Below, piece after piece: positions 56,301 to 64,000 of a DNA stretch of 64,000 nucleotides (position 1 is the stretch's first letter; each line of letters opens with the position of its first letter). The notes beneath the pieces were generated by a model. It saw only the letters and a list, made by a program, of their open reading frames with translations. It was not told the origin of the DNA and did no database searches. The DNA comes from Stichopus chloronotus. Lineage: Eukaryota > Echinodermata > Holothuroidea > Aspidochirotida > Stichopodidae. The translations under genes and the position numbers were made by a program. The stretch is from assembly GCA_021234535.1 (NCBI GenBank), contig CM037830.1, positions 38,725,937-38,789,936 on the forward strand, read 5' to 3'.

Positions 56301-59300
56301 TACTACTTTCTCTAGTACTTTCTCAAGCACTCTATCTCACTGCTGCTTGTCTGACGTGCAGTTAACATGGCATTTAATCAGTGATTCTACTGAATGAAAG
56401 TATAGACTAACTTAACTGCACTTTATATCCTTAACCAACCAGTCTGATCATACTTCATGCATGCACAATAGACTTGCTAATGTATGTTGGAGGATGACAT
56501 TGTCCAGTTAACAAATTATTAACATGCTGTGAATTCATATATCTAGCTATAGGAGACCATTGTAGTACACTTAAGAGAATACTTAACAGCAACAAAAAAA
56601 AAAAAAATACAGGGAAAATCAGGAGGAAGAATAAAGAGAGAGAATGTTTTCTGAAAAGCAAACCAATCTATTGTTTCTTTCACTCATGTTATGAATGAAG
56701 TGGATTTTATAATGTGTTCTCATCTTTACTAGCAAACTACCCCAGATGCAGGTGTGAGGTGTTAATTTGGTCGTTCATCTTACTTGGAGGTCAACTTTGT
56801 GATGTTTGGCGTCCCCCACTTTCTCTTGACAAACCAACAAGAATGACATCAGCTTTTTTGTTTGTGTGAATAATTTTAGAACTGTTTATTTTTAGTGTAA
56901 GAAAAAGTTGCTTCCATCTATGGAGGATTTTCCAACTGAATCAATGGCATGCAGAGAAACAATGTGACTCTTGAAACTGTAGGCAGATGATTTTACCTCA
57001 ACGTAAAAGAAAAGGAATCACCCCTAGAGGTAGTTGACTAAATTACTCAATGACATTTACTTTGTGCAGTATTTTTTCTAGTGGAAGACATCGTAAACTG
57101 AGCTTTGGCGTCTATGATATGCTCCCATATTGTGTACACAGGACCACTATGTGGCAATCATAACAAGCAGTATTTGAAATTGTTATTATATTTCAAACTG
57201 AGGTGAAGTTGCTGCTTAAATTGGATTCTATTACCTGAGGAAGGTAAATTGACTGATATGGTGGTTTCATGATGCACTCTAAGAGTGAAAACCTATGATG
57301 ATATCACTTGCATGTAACATTTAACTTGTGGGAGAGTATGGTTCACTGTCATCTATACCTTTATATATCCACTCATGAACTCCTCACACTTTACTACACT
57401 CATTAGTTTGACTCTGAGATATACACCACCTTACAGTTACTATGGTATGTTCTTCAGATGATGCTTATATTGCACCAAATTTAGTTTCCCCCACTCCACC
57501 CCTCTACCCCTCCATGCATCTTGTGGTCAGTGTTTAGCATACGATGCACCATCAAAGGTTTTTTTGGTTTCTTTTACGGTCAGTGTCGTCAGCGAACTCC
57601 TCAATGAAATCAGGGATCAGGTGGGCTGCCTGTACAAGTTGGCAGAGACGGTTGCCATGTTAGATATGTTGGTTAGCTACGCTCATGCGTGTACTTTATC
57701 CAACTATGGTAAGAACTAAAGATTCCAATCTTAAAATTCACCCTAACTTTATCCTCAGACAATTTTAAAATAAGGTGCGTACATAATGCCCCCAGGCCAG
57801 ACTGGATGCCTGGATGACCCCATTAAAGTGTTAAGTTTGTGTCTAGAAGTGTTGATTTTTGTCAGCAGTTTAATCACTGTGAGTGGGAATGAATTTTGTC
57901 CTCACCTGTTGGCTAGAAATGCTTCCAGGTTTTCAAAAACTTGGGGATCTCTACAATCACATGCTGGCAATAGTGTGTATGTTTGTGCACATATGTGTGG
58001 GCGTATGTAGTCTGTGCACAAAGGTACCTCGATATACCTCAAAAACTGAAAGAAACATGGCAAGCGTGTTCATGAATGTCTGGTGTAGATGAAGTGCAGC
58101 TAACCTAATTGGTCCTTTTAGAGGTCAAAGGTTAACTGGGTTGACAGCAGTAGGCCTAAGTCAAATTGTGGAAGTTTAAAATATTTAGAAAGGAAGCTGA
58201 AATCAGTAGGACATCTTGATGATGCAACAGATCAAAATCTAGTACAAAATTCACATTTTTTTTTTTTGTGGTCAAAGGACTGTTGGCTCAACATTGATCA
58301 CATTTGTGGAAAACAATCGCTAACTGTCTCTGCAGGAGAGTCTGTGTGGAGTGATCTCATGTTCATGTTTGCTGATGATGTAGGTCACATGATTGTACGA
58401 ATACTAGCATTAGTAGCATATGGTCTCCAGCTTGTTCCATATGAAGTCTTCACATTTTGTGTTGCTGGTGAGAACCATGTGTTATCTTTGAGGAGGGGGT
58501 CTTAGAGTGAAGGGAGGGCACATTCTGGGGAATCTTTGAGGTTTTCATTCTAAATTCAAACTCTGGATTGATAATCTCTTTTTTTTTTACATATTCTGAC
58601 CCTGCAGTCAGGCCAACATTCACAGGAACACTGGCAATCAAGCAAGGATGGCATCCAATACTGGAGAAAATCTCTTATGAACCACCGGTGCCAAATGACA
58701 CTGTAAGCTGCTGACTCAATTAGTTAGCTACATGGTAGCTCACCATTTTATTACGTAAATTGAATGTAGACATTAATTGAATGTATGTTAACTGCACTGA
58801 AATTTGCTGGTTGCAGCGATGTTAATGTACCCTTTACAAGATCCAGCAGAACTTTTGTGAAATCACTGTTTGCAATGTTGGTAAGAACAGCAAACATTTA
58901 CAGTGGTGTCTTTTGCAGCTTGAAAAAACCTCTGAAACATTAAAAGAAGTGATAAACACTGTAATTTGTTGATACATCAAAGGATACAATTTGCCTTACT
59001 GTACATTCATCACTGCTGTATCTTGCAAAAATATTTCCTTACTTACAATAGCTTATCTTTTACCGTTATGGTCAGATAATACTTCCCACTTTGTAGTTTA
59101 CTGTATAAGGACTACGTGACAATCACGTCGCTCCCCTCACTCCGTATAAAGCCTTTTACTTGCATACTATACTAGACTCTTTGATATATTAGTTATTCAT
59201 GTTTATCAATATTCAGATGTGAAAGTTCTCTTGGATATCAGAAATATTATTGTCATGCCTGAGTGTGCAGTAGCTTAGTGTTAGTCCTATACAGAAGGAG

Positions 59301-62300
59301 AGAACGAAGAAATAATGTTCCTTCCCTACTTAAAAAGACCTGGCTTTGTCACTGTGAGTAGAGTGTGTATGGTAGGCATGCATGCATGTTGTAGTGTTTG
59401 ACACATTTTACACATCATCAACATCGACTCTGTATCAATGGATTATGAGAGAAAGATAACAAATAGGAAGCAACAATATGATGCAATGAAGTATTGTGCA
59501 CTCTTTTCTGATACAGAGGAAGACGGTTAATCAATCACTTTTACAACACTTGCTCTTTCGTTTACAGTGCGCAACACCAGAAAGTAATTTCATCATCATA
59601 ACCGGACCAAATATGGTAAAGACTTTTTCTTTCACTAAACTTGGAGAGACGCATGGAAAACGTATTGGTGTATGTAGTGGGAACCTATGACTTTTGTATG
59701 CATAGCCCTCTATAGAAGCTCCATATTAAACAAGCAGAAAGGTATGCGTACCATGTAGATGGAATAAAGTGGAAAAAAAAAATGAGCCAAACAAAGACCA
59801 GGAAATACCTGATTGTGCTGAAACACATATTCCCATGAGTAGATGTGAACTGTCATCTACTTATATTGGCCCTAAATTTGCAGCTTTGAATAGGCCACAG
59901 TTGTTACGAAACTATCGAACAGATGTGGCTCACACTCTCTAAACTTTCCAATGTTTCCAGTCATTCCCCAAGGCAGCACTAGGAATGTAAATGGCATATT
60001 ATAGTGAAAAATATTTTTATTCAGGAGTGCCAGGAAGATGTGTAAAAATATGACAAAAGGTGAACATATTTGACATTATTTATAGCATATTGGGAGGAGA
60101 GGGGGGATAACTGAGAATACCTTGAACATGGTTGTGGTGATGGTGCTGTATATCTTGTTAATCATAGCCAAATTACTTTAACATAAAGCAAGGAAGGAAA
60201 GTATATGGCTATTAGTAGCAAATTTTATGTAAAACTTTACAGTGTCCTTAAATGGGCTCATTTAACGATACTGAGCCTCATAATGAAGATATGGTTGAAC
60301 ATGGTATAATTACCTGATGTAACAATTCTTTTGTTAATAGAAATTTGACTTCTGATCATCATGTGCACTAAACATTCATTTGCTCTAATTTCCTGAGAAT
60401 CATGAGGTCATTCACATATTTTCTTTGTTAGGTGCAGTTTGAAGACTGAACTAAACACTGGTCAAAATTTATTTCTGGACATCAGTTCTTAAATTACATC
60501 TGCCAGTGACTGCAATTGTGGAATGCCACTGTAAAAAGAAATAAATGCATGGCCACTGAAACAGTTTTTGTTTAAAGCATCATTTTTATCCATTTGTACA
60601 AATCCGTGGAAAACACTATTTCATGAAAATTACTGTGACTGTGTTTTCATCAGGGCGGCAAGTCCATGTATCTGAAGCAAGTGGCATTACTCCAAGTGAT
60701 GGCACAGATTGGCTGCTATATCTCAGCAGAGTTTGCTTCCTTCAGGCTCTGTGATCAAATATTTTCCAGGATTGGCTGTGATGATGATATTGAAACCAAT
60801 GCCTCCACATTTATGTTAGAGGTATGTTCAATACATTCCCTATGGTGCCCCTCCATCCCATAATGCATTATTGTAAGGTTGCTGAATAGAGTGCCCATAT
60901 GGCACCTCCTCTGTCCCTTAAAGGAATCAACCTAGGTTAATGTGTAAGCATTGCTATATTGTAATGTTTTCAGTTGATCAAGTTAAACGTCTGATTCCAA
61001 GTTCATCCCAAGTAACAGTCTTATTAAAGACAAAAACTCATCACCCCAGACAGTTTCAATTCTCCCAACCACCTACTCTAGTCCCTCCCTCAGCATTCCT
61101 CCACATGTGTAATCAAAACAATGGATCCCAGTGTACGCAGTGTAATACAAGCTGCTCTGCATCTTTCAAATTTGCTGTCAATCTAAGAGTACTGTAACTT
61201 AGAACCAGTTGAGAATTTTACTTTCCGGGAGGTAAAAATATAGCTTAGGGTTGATGCAATACAGCCTTTAATTATAGATGTTCAGATCACTTGTTACCTA
61301 GATTGCTTTATGCAGACTTTTTGAAATTGGTATTTGTCGATTTGAAAGTAATTTTGACTTGAAGGATACAGATGTACTTTTTCAATTGGTGCATGAAACT
61401 GATCTCTTATAACATATTACAGTCCTCCTCTATATCTGTAACATGGTGATGCCTATAATTAACAAGTGGACTACCCTAGGCCTATGTTCATGCAACTGAT
61501 GTCTGTGAGGTACCATAACCATGCATTCAATCCTTTATAGTATCAACGTATTTCACTTCTTCTGATTTTTTGGTTTAATTTTAGATGAGAGAGGTCAACT
61601 ACATTATTCAGAATTGTACTCATTCATCTCTGGTTATTATAGATGAACTTGGAAGAGGTAATTCAAATACAAAGATTCCATACTTTGCTTTTTGTGATTA
61701 TTACCTTCAGACCTATCTTCAGCATAAAACAAATTTCCTGATGCCATGTGAGTAGTGTTGTGGTCTCTCATTATTTCTCATTTTGTCGAGTGCATTATCC
61801 TTATATTTTCATATGAGAAGGTTTTATGAGGTTTTATTACTGATATCAGTTGGGCGATAATTGCTGCTACCAACAAAGACAAATAGTCACGTACAAAACT
61901 TGTCCACCAGCTGAAGTCAGTGGTAAATTTTTACATGTTTGATAATTGAATAGTAGCATTTGATTGAACAGCCTTAATTTTGAGTCATTGTATTGGGATT
62001 GTATCTTTTGTATCCTGTAATTTACAAAGGATAACAAACAAGACCAACTAGAGGATTTAGTTGTGGACATTGATAAGTTATTTGCAAGAAAGTCATCATT
62101 GATAATTCTCTGGCAAATTTCAGCGGAAGTGTTCACTGTCAAATGTCCCAGGCAGAAAAATAGTACAATTATATAAGAAAAGTGTCTTTTCAAATATACC
62201 AATTGTTAAAAGAAAAAAGAGAAATACATTTAAATTTTACAGTAGATTTGGTTTTATGTAAAACATGATTTATACAGCAATGGGAACACTTTTTTACAGG

Positions 62301-63483
62301 GACCAGTAATGAGGAAGGGGTTGGAATCTGCCATGCCGTCTGTGAATATTTAATTAGCCTCAGAGCTTTCACTTTCTTTGTGACTCATTTCATGGAGATC
62401 ACCAACTTAGATGCACTTTACCCAAACGTTGAGAAGTAAGCAAAAACTCATTTTACTTTAGACATAATACTTGTGGAATATGAGAATCACCTTGCTGCTC
62501 AGTGTTAAGGTGGTGGTGCTGTTTAATTATCCTTCAAGTTCTGCCTATACTTGTATCCATTCAATTCTATGCTGTTGTTGAGTTATATACAATGTATATT
62601 CTGTCTAAGGTCAGTCAATTCGGGGTTGTGATCCCTTAAAGTGCATATTTCATGGTTCAAGTAATCTATTTATTCAGGCTTCTTACAATTAACTTTCAAC
62701 TCTTGCTTTATCAACTATAAGTTTGTCTGGTTTCCGTGAAGACAATTCATATGTCACAGCCAGTTATTTATAGCGCTATCATGTTAGTATGTAGTTGATG
62801 GCTCAGAGTTTTAACACATCCAAGTGTTGATTTGAGGAATCCTTGGTCAATTGATGTACCTACTATTAACTAACATACATACCCACTTTGTAGTATCAAT
62901 CATGCAGTAACCTATTAGATAGTGTGATTCGTAATCTGAATTTATTACGTTTGCACCTACTGCTTACTATCAGGCAGACAGCTGGAAGAGGACTTTTATC
63001 TTATGTTAGTGGTTGTTGAGGGTGGGAGGAGTGTGAATGTTGATTTCCTCACAGTTAGTAGCGGCAGACAGTGACACTAATGAACAAAACCAGAGAGTCA
63101 ACATGGGTTCATTTTTACATATGGTTTCCTATCACACATATACCTATTGAACACAGTCATGCATAAGTCTGTTGTTTAGGCCCGGCCTACTGTCATGCAA
63201 AAACTTTTCGCATATTTTTGACATGCATATAGCTACTTTAAACCAAAATCATGGATTAAACTACCAGTTTCCATGTACTGTATCAAATGACAGGCATCAT
63301 GCATATACTTGTTTGTTTACTATCATGCACAACCTTATCGATCGCCATGGTATCAAGTCAACGGTATCATATGTATATTTACCTTCAGCTATCATTTTGA
63401 GGTGGAACACAGCTCATCAGACGATGGTAGACTGAACTACACCCATTACCTGACGAGAGGAAGAACGCAAGAAGAACAGTATG
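35297..63483 (+). CDS. MSH4: MutS protein homologue 4 (MSH4), 24 exons, 3' end beyond window
   Basis: MSH4 forms a heterodimer with MSH5 that encircles meiotic recombination intermediates (Holliday junctions and their precursors) in the nucleus and favours crossovers; it does not repair mismatches. Twenty-four exons with GT-AG borders and matching phases join into about 803 codons. Seen in the product: a Ser/Thr-rich N-terminus (about residues 1-118), a connector domain opening with [13 protein letters not shown] (about 120), core with RKYFNETKG and [12 protein letters not shown], clamp/lever region with [10 protein letters not shown] and RGFFIQ, and a MutS ATPase with Walker A GPNMGGKS (about 643-650), Walker [10 protein letters not shown] (D722, E723) and THF motif (H756). 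There is no mismatch-recognition domain I, which is characteristic of MSH4. Vertebrate MSH4 is about 936 residues, so roughly the last 100 lie downstream. MSH5 or MSH2 is excluded by the MSH4-specific motifs and intervening alignment. Identification is by remembered family sequence, not by a search. Confidence 0.96.
35995..36225. mobile_element. Tc1/mariner-like MITE in MSH4 intron 1
   Basis: A 231-bp segment starts CAGTACCCCGAAATTGG and ends CCAACTACGGGGTACTG, an inverted terminal repeat of about 17 bp. TA is present on both sides (35993-35994 and 36226-36227), the target duplication of the Tc1/mariner superfamily. No transposase frame. Confidence 0.78.
36282..36320 (+). repeat. Short fragment resembling the hAT-type element end
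   Basis: CAGGTGCCCAATCCTTTTTG then AGTCAAGATC resembles the left end of the 2703 element (CAG...TTTTTTGAATCAAGGGATC). Only this edge is recognisable. Confidence 0.35.
37254..37440 (+). CDS. MSH4: MSH4 exon 2 (N-terminal Ser/Thr-rich region)
   Basis: Acceptor tttttacag|CA and donor TCAG|gtaatg; 187 bp, enters at phase 1 and leaves at phase 2. Encodes a low-complexity Ser/Thr/Ala tail (for example [15 protein letters not shown] and [10 protein letters not shown]) like the poorly conserved, Ser-rich N-terminus of MSH4 in other animals. Such tails are commonly unstructured; little else can be said. Confidence 0.82.
38105..38238 (+). CDS. MSH4: MSH4 exon 3 (N-terminal Ser/Thr-rich region)
   Basis: Acceptor cccaag|A chosen because it alone restores the phase (AG+A = Arg); donor GTAG|gtatga. 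Reads [16 protein letters not shown] and [14 protein letters not shown], then joins exon 4 to give STIVAIVEGRG, matching the VIVAVVEGRG stretch of vertebrate MSH4. The polypyrimidine tract before the acceptor is weak, so the 5' border is less sure than the 3' border. Confidence 0.82.
38932..39017 (+). CDS. MSH4: MSH4 exon 4 (start of connector domain)
   Basis: Acceptor tttctag|CT, donor TCTCAG|gtaaat, ends in phase 0. Reads [20 protein letters not shown] followed by RQPVVTLSQ, the opening of MutS domain II that is nearly invariant in MSH4 proteins. Confidence 0.96.
39279..39341 (+). CDS. MSH4: MSH4 exon 5 (connector domain)
   Basis: A 63-bp phase 0/0 exon with acceptor ctctttag and donor GAG|gtaggt. 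It reads [20 protein letters not shown] then Glu, aligning with the vertebrate [20 protein letters not shown] stretch. The intron that follows (39342-44257) is by far the longest of the gene and holds most of the intronic repeats. Confidence 0.95.
40455..40819. repeat. 17-bp minisatellite in MSH4 intron 5
   Basis: About 21 copies of gtgatgattgttgtatt with single-base variants (gttgcatt, gttacatt, gctgtatt). The unit length is not a multiple of three and holds no stop on the minus strand, so all three minus frames are open and read Gln/Asn/His/Thr/Ile-rich text. Those frames are not genes. Confidence 0.95.
41718..42763. repeat. 523-bp tandem duplication, two near-identical copies
   Basis: 41718-42240 and 42241-42763 read the same apart from a handful of bases (for example accgag against accaag, and ttttcacatttt against tttttgcatttt). 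They start at aacaatagggatcatctact. The identity is far higher than between the sub-units within each copy, so this duplication is recent. Confidence 0.85.
43033..43395. mobile_element. Possible small element nested in the composite repeat
   Basis: GTTTAGGGCGCC near 43033 and its inverted partner GGCGCCTTAAAC near 43380-43391 bracket about 360 bp unlike the AGGTCA units on either side. CA-rich sequence lies on both flanks, as if a CA tract had been split. Target duplication not resolved. Confidence 0.4.
44258..44381 (+). CDS. MSH4: MSH4 exon 6 (connector domain)
   Basis: Acceptor atttaag, donor AAAG|gtaaag, leaves at phase 1. Ends with [14 protein letters not shown], one of the most conserved MSH4 blocks, preceded by a variable [20 protein letters not shown] stretch. 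Confidence 0.96.
45487..45553 (+). CDS. MSH4: MSH4 exon 7 (connector domain)
   Basis: Acceptor ttcacag, donor CTAA|gtatga; phases 1 to 2. Encodes [20 protein letters not shown] then SK, aligning with the YIEQLCIAEFS block of vertebrate MSH4. It is too short to appear as a stand-alone open frame and was found by phase and homology. Confidence 0.94.
46299..46758. mobile_element. Hairpin MITE with 8-bp target duplication in MSH4 intron 7
   Basis: The 460-bp segment folds on itself: left ggtttcgagtttgatatgtg and tattatctgtgatataac pair with right-hand copies read in reverse (gctttcgagtttgatatgta, tattatctgtgatgtgg). The ends aggcgcc/gttgcct are also inverted. TTATCCTA flanks it on both sides (46291-46298 and 46759-46766). 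The interior is AT-rich with several gaaacaaattata words. No coding frame. Confidence 0.78.
47049..47170 (+). CDS. MSH4: MSH4 exon 8 (connector-to-core junction)
   Basis: Acceptor tcttgtag; donor ATCG|gtcaga. Reads [19 protein letters not shown], then [20 protein letters not shown], near-identical in pattern to vertebrate MSH4. The donor gtcaga is weaker than the other donors, but the next exon supplies AT to complete the conserved Asp, so the border is secure. Confidence 0.95.
48892..48996 (+). CDS. MSH4: MSH4 exon 9 (core domain)
   Basis: Acceptor tatgcag, donor GGTG|gtgagt. Encodes [20 protein letters not shown] then [11 protein letters not shown], the hallmark start of MutS domain III in MSH4. 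Confidence 0.96.
50073..50111 (+). CDS. MSH4: MSH4 exon 10 (core domain, 39 bp)
   Basis: Acceptor cttttcttcag, donor TTTG|gtgagg, phases 1 to 1. Encodes (A)[12 protein letters not shown], matching the RRLRSNILEPL segment that follows KTPGG in other MSH4 proteins. Confidence 0.93.
50386..50466 (+). CDS. MSH4: MSH4 exon 11 (core domain)
   Basis: Acceptor gtttaatag, donor GGAG|gtaaga, phases 1 to 1. Reads [20 protein letters not shown] then LFFNLQG, matching the ETINMRLDCVQEL...LFFGLQ block of vertebrate MSH4. Confidence 0.95.
51262..51301. repeat. Perfect 20-bp tandem duplication in MSH4 intron 11
   Basis: CATGTAGTATACTACAATAC occurs twice head to tail; each copy contains the palindrome GTAGTATACTAC. 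Confidence 0.95.
51530..51720 (+). CDS. MSH4: MSH4 exon 12 (core domain)
   Basis: The longest exon seen (191 bp); acceptor cttttgtag, donor TGTCAG|gtacgt. Encodes [20 protein letters not shown], then [20 protein letters not shown] and LLRVYCQ, covering helices of the core domain. Confidence 0.96.
52381..52513 (+). CDS. MSH4: MSH4 exon 13 (lever region)
   Basis: Acceptor ttaccttacag, donor AACG|gtgtgt, phases 0 to 1. Reads [20 protein letters not shown], then [19 protein letters not shown], conserved among MSH4 proteins. Confidence 0.96.
52910..52963 (+). CDS. MSH4: MSH4 exon 14 (54 bp, lever region)
   Basis: Acceptor aattttcag, donor TCAA|gtgagc, phases 1 to 1. Encodes [18 protein letters not shown], matching the FLDIARRTYTEIVDDI segment of vertebrate MSH4. 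Confidence 0.95.
53194..53381 (+). CDS. MSH4: MSH4 exon 15 (clamp domain)
   Basis: Acceptor tctggtag, donor CTTA|gtaagt. Reads [39 protein letters not shown] and ends in DL. It aligns with the clamp (domain IV) that in this family reaches across the DNA. Confidence 0.96.
55098..55110 (+). CDS. MSH4: MSH4 exon 16, a 13-bp microexon
   Basis: A 13-bp exon between acceptor ttttcccag and donor AATG|gtatgt. It encodes IKLN plus the first base of the next codon. Joined to exons 15 and 17 it gives [19 protein letters not shown], aligned without gap to vertebrate SADLIKMNERCQESLREIY. Without it the phases of exons 15 (0) and 17 (1) do not match, so it is needed for the frame. Confidence 0.92.
55711..55756 (+). 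CDS. MSH4: MSH4 exon 17 (clamp domain)
   Basis: Acceptor ttattttcag, donor ACAT|gtaagt, phases 1 to 2. Encodes [15 protein letters not shown], the helix after the microexon. Confidence 0.94.
55953..56277. repeat. 38-bp tandem array in MSH4 intron 17
   Basis: Some eight degenerate units of gctaattataccggttata followed by ccgtactttaacaaacaaa. Unit length varies where caaa blocks are lost. Non-coding. Confidence 0.85.
57584..57708 (+). CDS. MSH4: MSH4 exon 18 (core/lever return helices)
   Basis: Acceptor ttacggtcag, donor TATG|gtaaga, phases 2 to 1. Encodes [20 protein letters not shown] then [17 protein letters not shown], the conserved MLDMLLSFAHACTLSDY block before the ATPase domain. Confidence 0.95.
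58608..58702 (+). CDS. MSH4: MSH4 exon 19 (start of ATPase domain)
   Basis: Acceptor accctgcag, donor ACACT|gtaagc. Reads [20 protein letters not shown] then [12 protein letters not shown]; the [11 protein letters not shown] block precedes the nucleotide-binding core in MSH4. Confidence 0.96.
59568..59615 (+). CDS. MSH4: MSH4 exon 20 (first half of Walker A)
   Basis: A 48-bp phase 0/0 exon: [16 protein letters not shown], with acceptor tcgtttacag and donor ATG|gtaaag. The ATP-binding P-loop is split by the next intron after GPNM. Confidence 0.95.
60654..60821 (+). CDS. MSH4: MSH4 exon 21 (second half of Walker A, Q-loop region)
   Basis: Acceptor ttttcatcag, donor AGAG|gtatgt, phase 0/0. Begins [20 protein letters not shown] and continues through [20 protein letters not shown], both MutS ATPase blocks. 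The residue after GKS is Met, where bacterial MutS, MSH2 and vertebrate MSH4 have Thr. Confidence 0.96.
61585..61657 (+). CDS. MSH4: MSH4 exon 22 (Walker B)
   Basis: Acceptor aattttag, donor AGAG|gtaatt. Reads [20 protein letters not shown] then ELGRG; the adjacent Asp and Glu are the Walker B metal-binding and catalytic residues. Confidence 0.96.
62300..62435 (+). CDS. MSH4: MSH4 exon 23 (ATPase, signature and THF motifs)
   Basis: Acceptor tttttacag, donor GAGAA|gtaagc, phases 1 to 2. Encodes [20 protein letters not shown], then [20 protein letters not shown] and YPNVE. The THF histidine of the MutS family is kept. Confidence 0.96.
63389..63483 (+). CDS. MSH4: MSH4 exon 24 (last exon in window)
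   Basis: Acceptor taccttcag, donor TATG|gtatgt, phases 2 to 1. Encodes [33 protein letters not shown], aligning with vertebrate MHFEVQH...LSKGLTEEKNYG. The next conserved block (LKAAEV...) is not found before the window ends, so the remaining exons lie downstream. Confidence 0.92.
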
Positions 63484-64000
63484 GTATGTACAACATATAA
63501 CACAAAGGATAACAAGATTAATGAACTGTGGGAATACCTTAGCCTACAGTCCGAGACAAGAAAATGCAGCAAACCCCCATTTCCACAATTCAATGTTGTT
63601 AGTTTGAGACTTCCCAGAAATTCTGACGGAGCGACGAACATCGAATGGGGGGGGGGAGCAGGGAAAGTGCCTAATTTACCGACTGCAATGCAATCACAAT
63701 TGCAATGTAGCACTAAAATTTTGTTCCAACACTTTTGTCACAGATTTAAGGGTATGTCAATTGTGCCAAAGGTAAAATTTAAGCAGATTCATTTTATTGA
63801 AATGTCTCACATGTAGAGGTGCATCTTGTTGATTTCCTTTCCTCTATTCATTGTACTACAAGGATACTTTTTTTTTCCTTGTTGCATTTAGAAATTTGGT
63901 TTAATCAGGCAAATATGTATATCCTTTTCAGCATATCCTATCACAATTTAGTCAAGAATCTTGATGAGTACTGTAGCTCCTCATTAACAACTGTTTTGGT
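63484..64000 (+). other. Start of MSH4 intron 24
   Basis: No phase-compatible exon with the conserved LKAAEV block is found. A candidate acceptor ttttcag|CATATCC near 63932 leads to a stop after six codons. A G10 tract lies at 63647-63656. Confidence 0.6.

Noticed and set aside
58266..58505. 79-codon plus-strand frame in MSH4 intron 18
   Set aside because: Exons 18 and 19 join in phase with no alignment gap, so no exon is needed here; no family resemblance.
61867..62202. 111-codon minus-strand frame with a hydrophobic, signal-like N-terminus
   Set aside because: It lies wholly in an MSH4 intron, antisense, with no recognised domain and no promoter evidence; chance in AT-rich DNA.
1..64000. 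CRISPR arrays, bacterial operons, tRNA or rRNA genes
   Set aside because: Tandem arrays here have no spacer structure, the only gene is spliced, and no tRNA or rRNA signature was noticed by eye. A covariance-model search would be needed to exclude small RNA genes.

Overview
The window is animal nuclear DNA: AT-rich, intron-containing, with gene-poor stretches full of dispersed and tandem repeats. The one clear gene is a 24-exon (incomplete) plus-strand copy of the meiotic MutS homologue MSH4. Every splice site found is GT-AG, and exon sizes and intron lengths fit a metazoan. The repeats (fold-back elements, MITE-like hAT and Tc1/mariner remnants, AGGTCA-rich repeats, many poly-C/poly-G tracts) would suit a marine invertebrate such as an echinoderm. 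That placement is inference, and the species cannot be named from the sequence.

Layout. Positions 1-34,170 hold no gene I can support. They contain a 547-bp hAT-type element with a perfect 8-bp target duplication (2703-3249), two AGGTCA-repeat copies (10.9-11.4 kb and 20.5-20.8 kb), a long inverted repeat (17.2-17.85 kb), fragments of hAT-like repeats, a ~270-bp tandem array (26.1-27.0 kb) abutting a third AGGTCA copy, and a 1.3-kb fold-back element with arms built of short sub-repeats (29.3-30.6 kb). At 34.17-34.59 kb lies a frameshifted relic of a non-LTR retrotransposon reverse transcriptase. It is followed at once by an array of a 20-bp palindrome that ends about 0.28 kb before the MSH4 start codon.

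Positions 35,297-63,483 are MSH4. I rebuilt 24 coding exons whose splice phases all agree; they encode about 803 residues, from the initiator methionine through the connector, core/clamp and ATPase domains. The last exons (roughly the final 100 residues by comparison with vertebrate MSH4) lie beyond the window. Its introns carry a Tc1/mariner-like MITE, a 17-bp minisatellite, a 2-kb AGGTCA composite with a recent 523-bp tandem duplication, a 460-bp hairpin element with an 8-bp target duplication, and a 38-bp tandem array.

MSH4 pairs with MSH5 as a clamp that stabilises meiotic recombination intermediates and promotes crossovers. No other meiotic gene is seen here, so the window shows one gene in a repeat-rich setting and not a multi-gene system.
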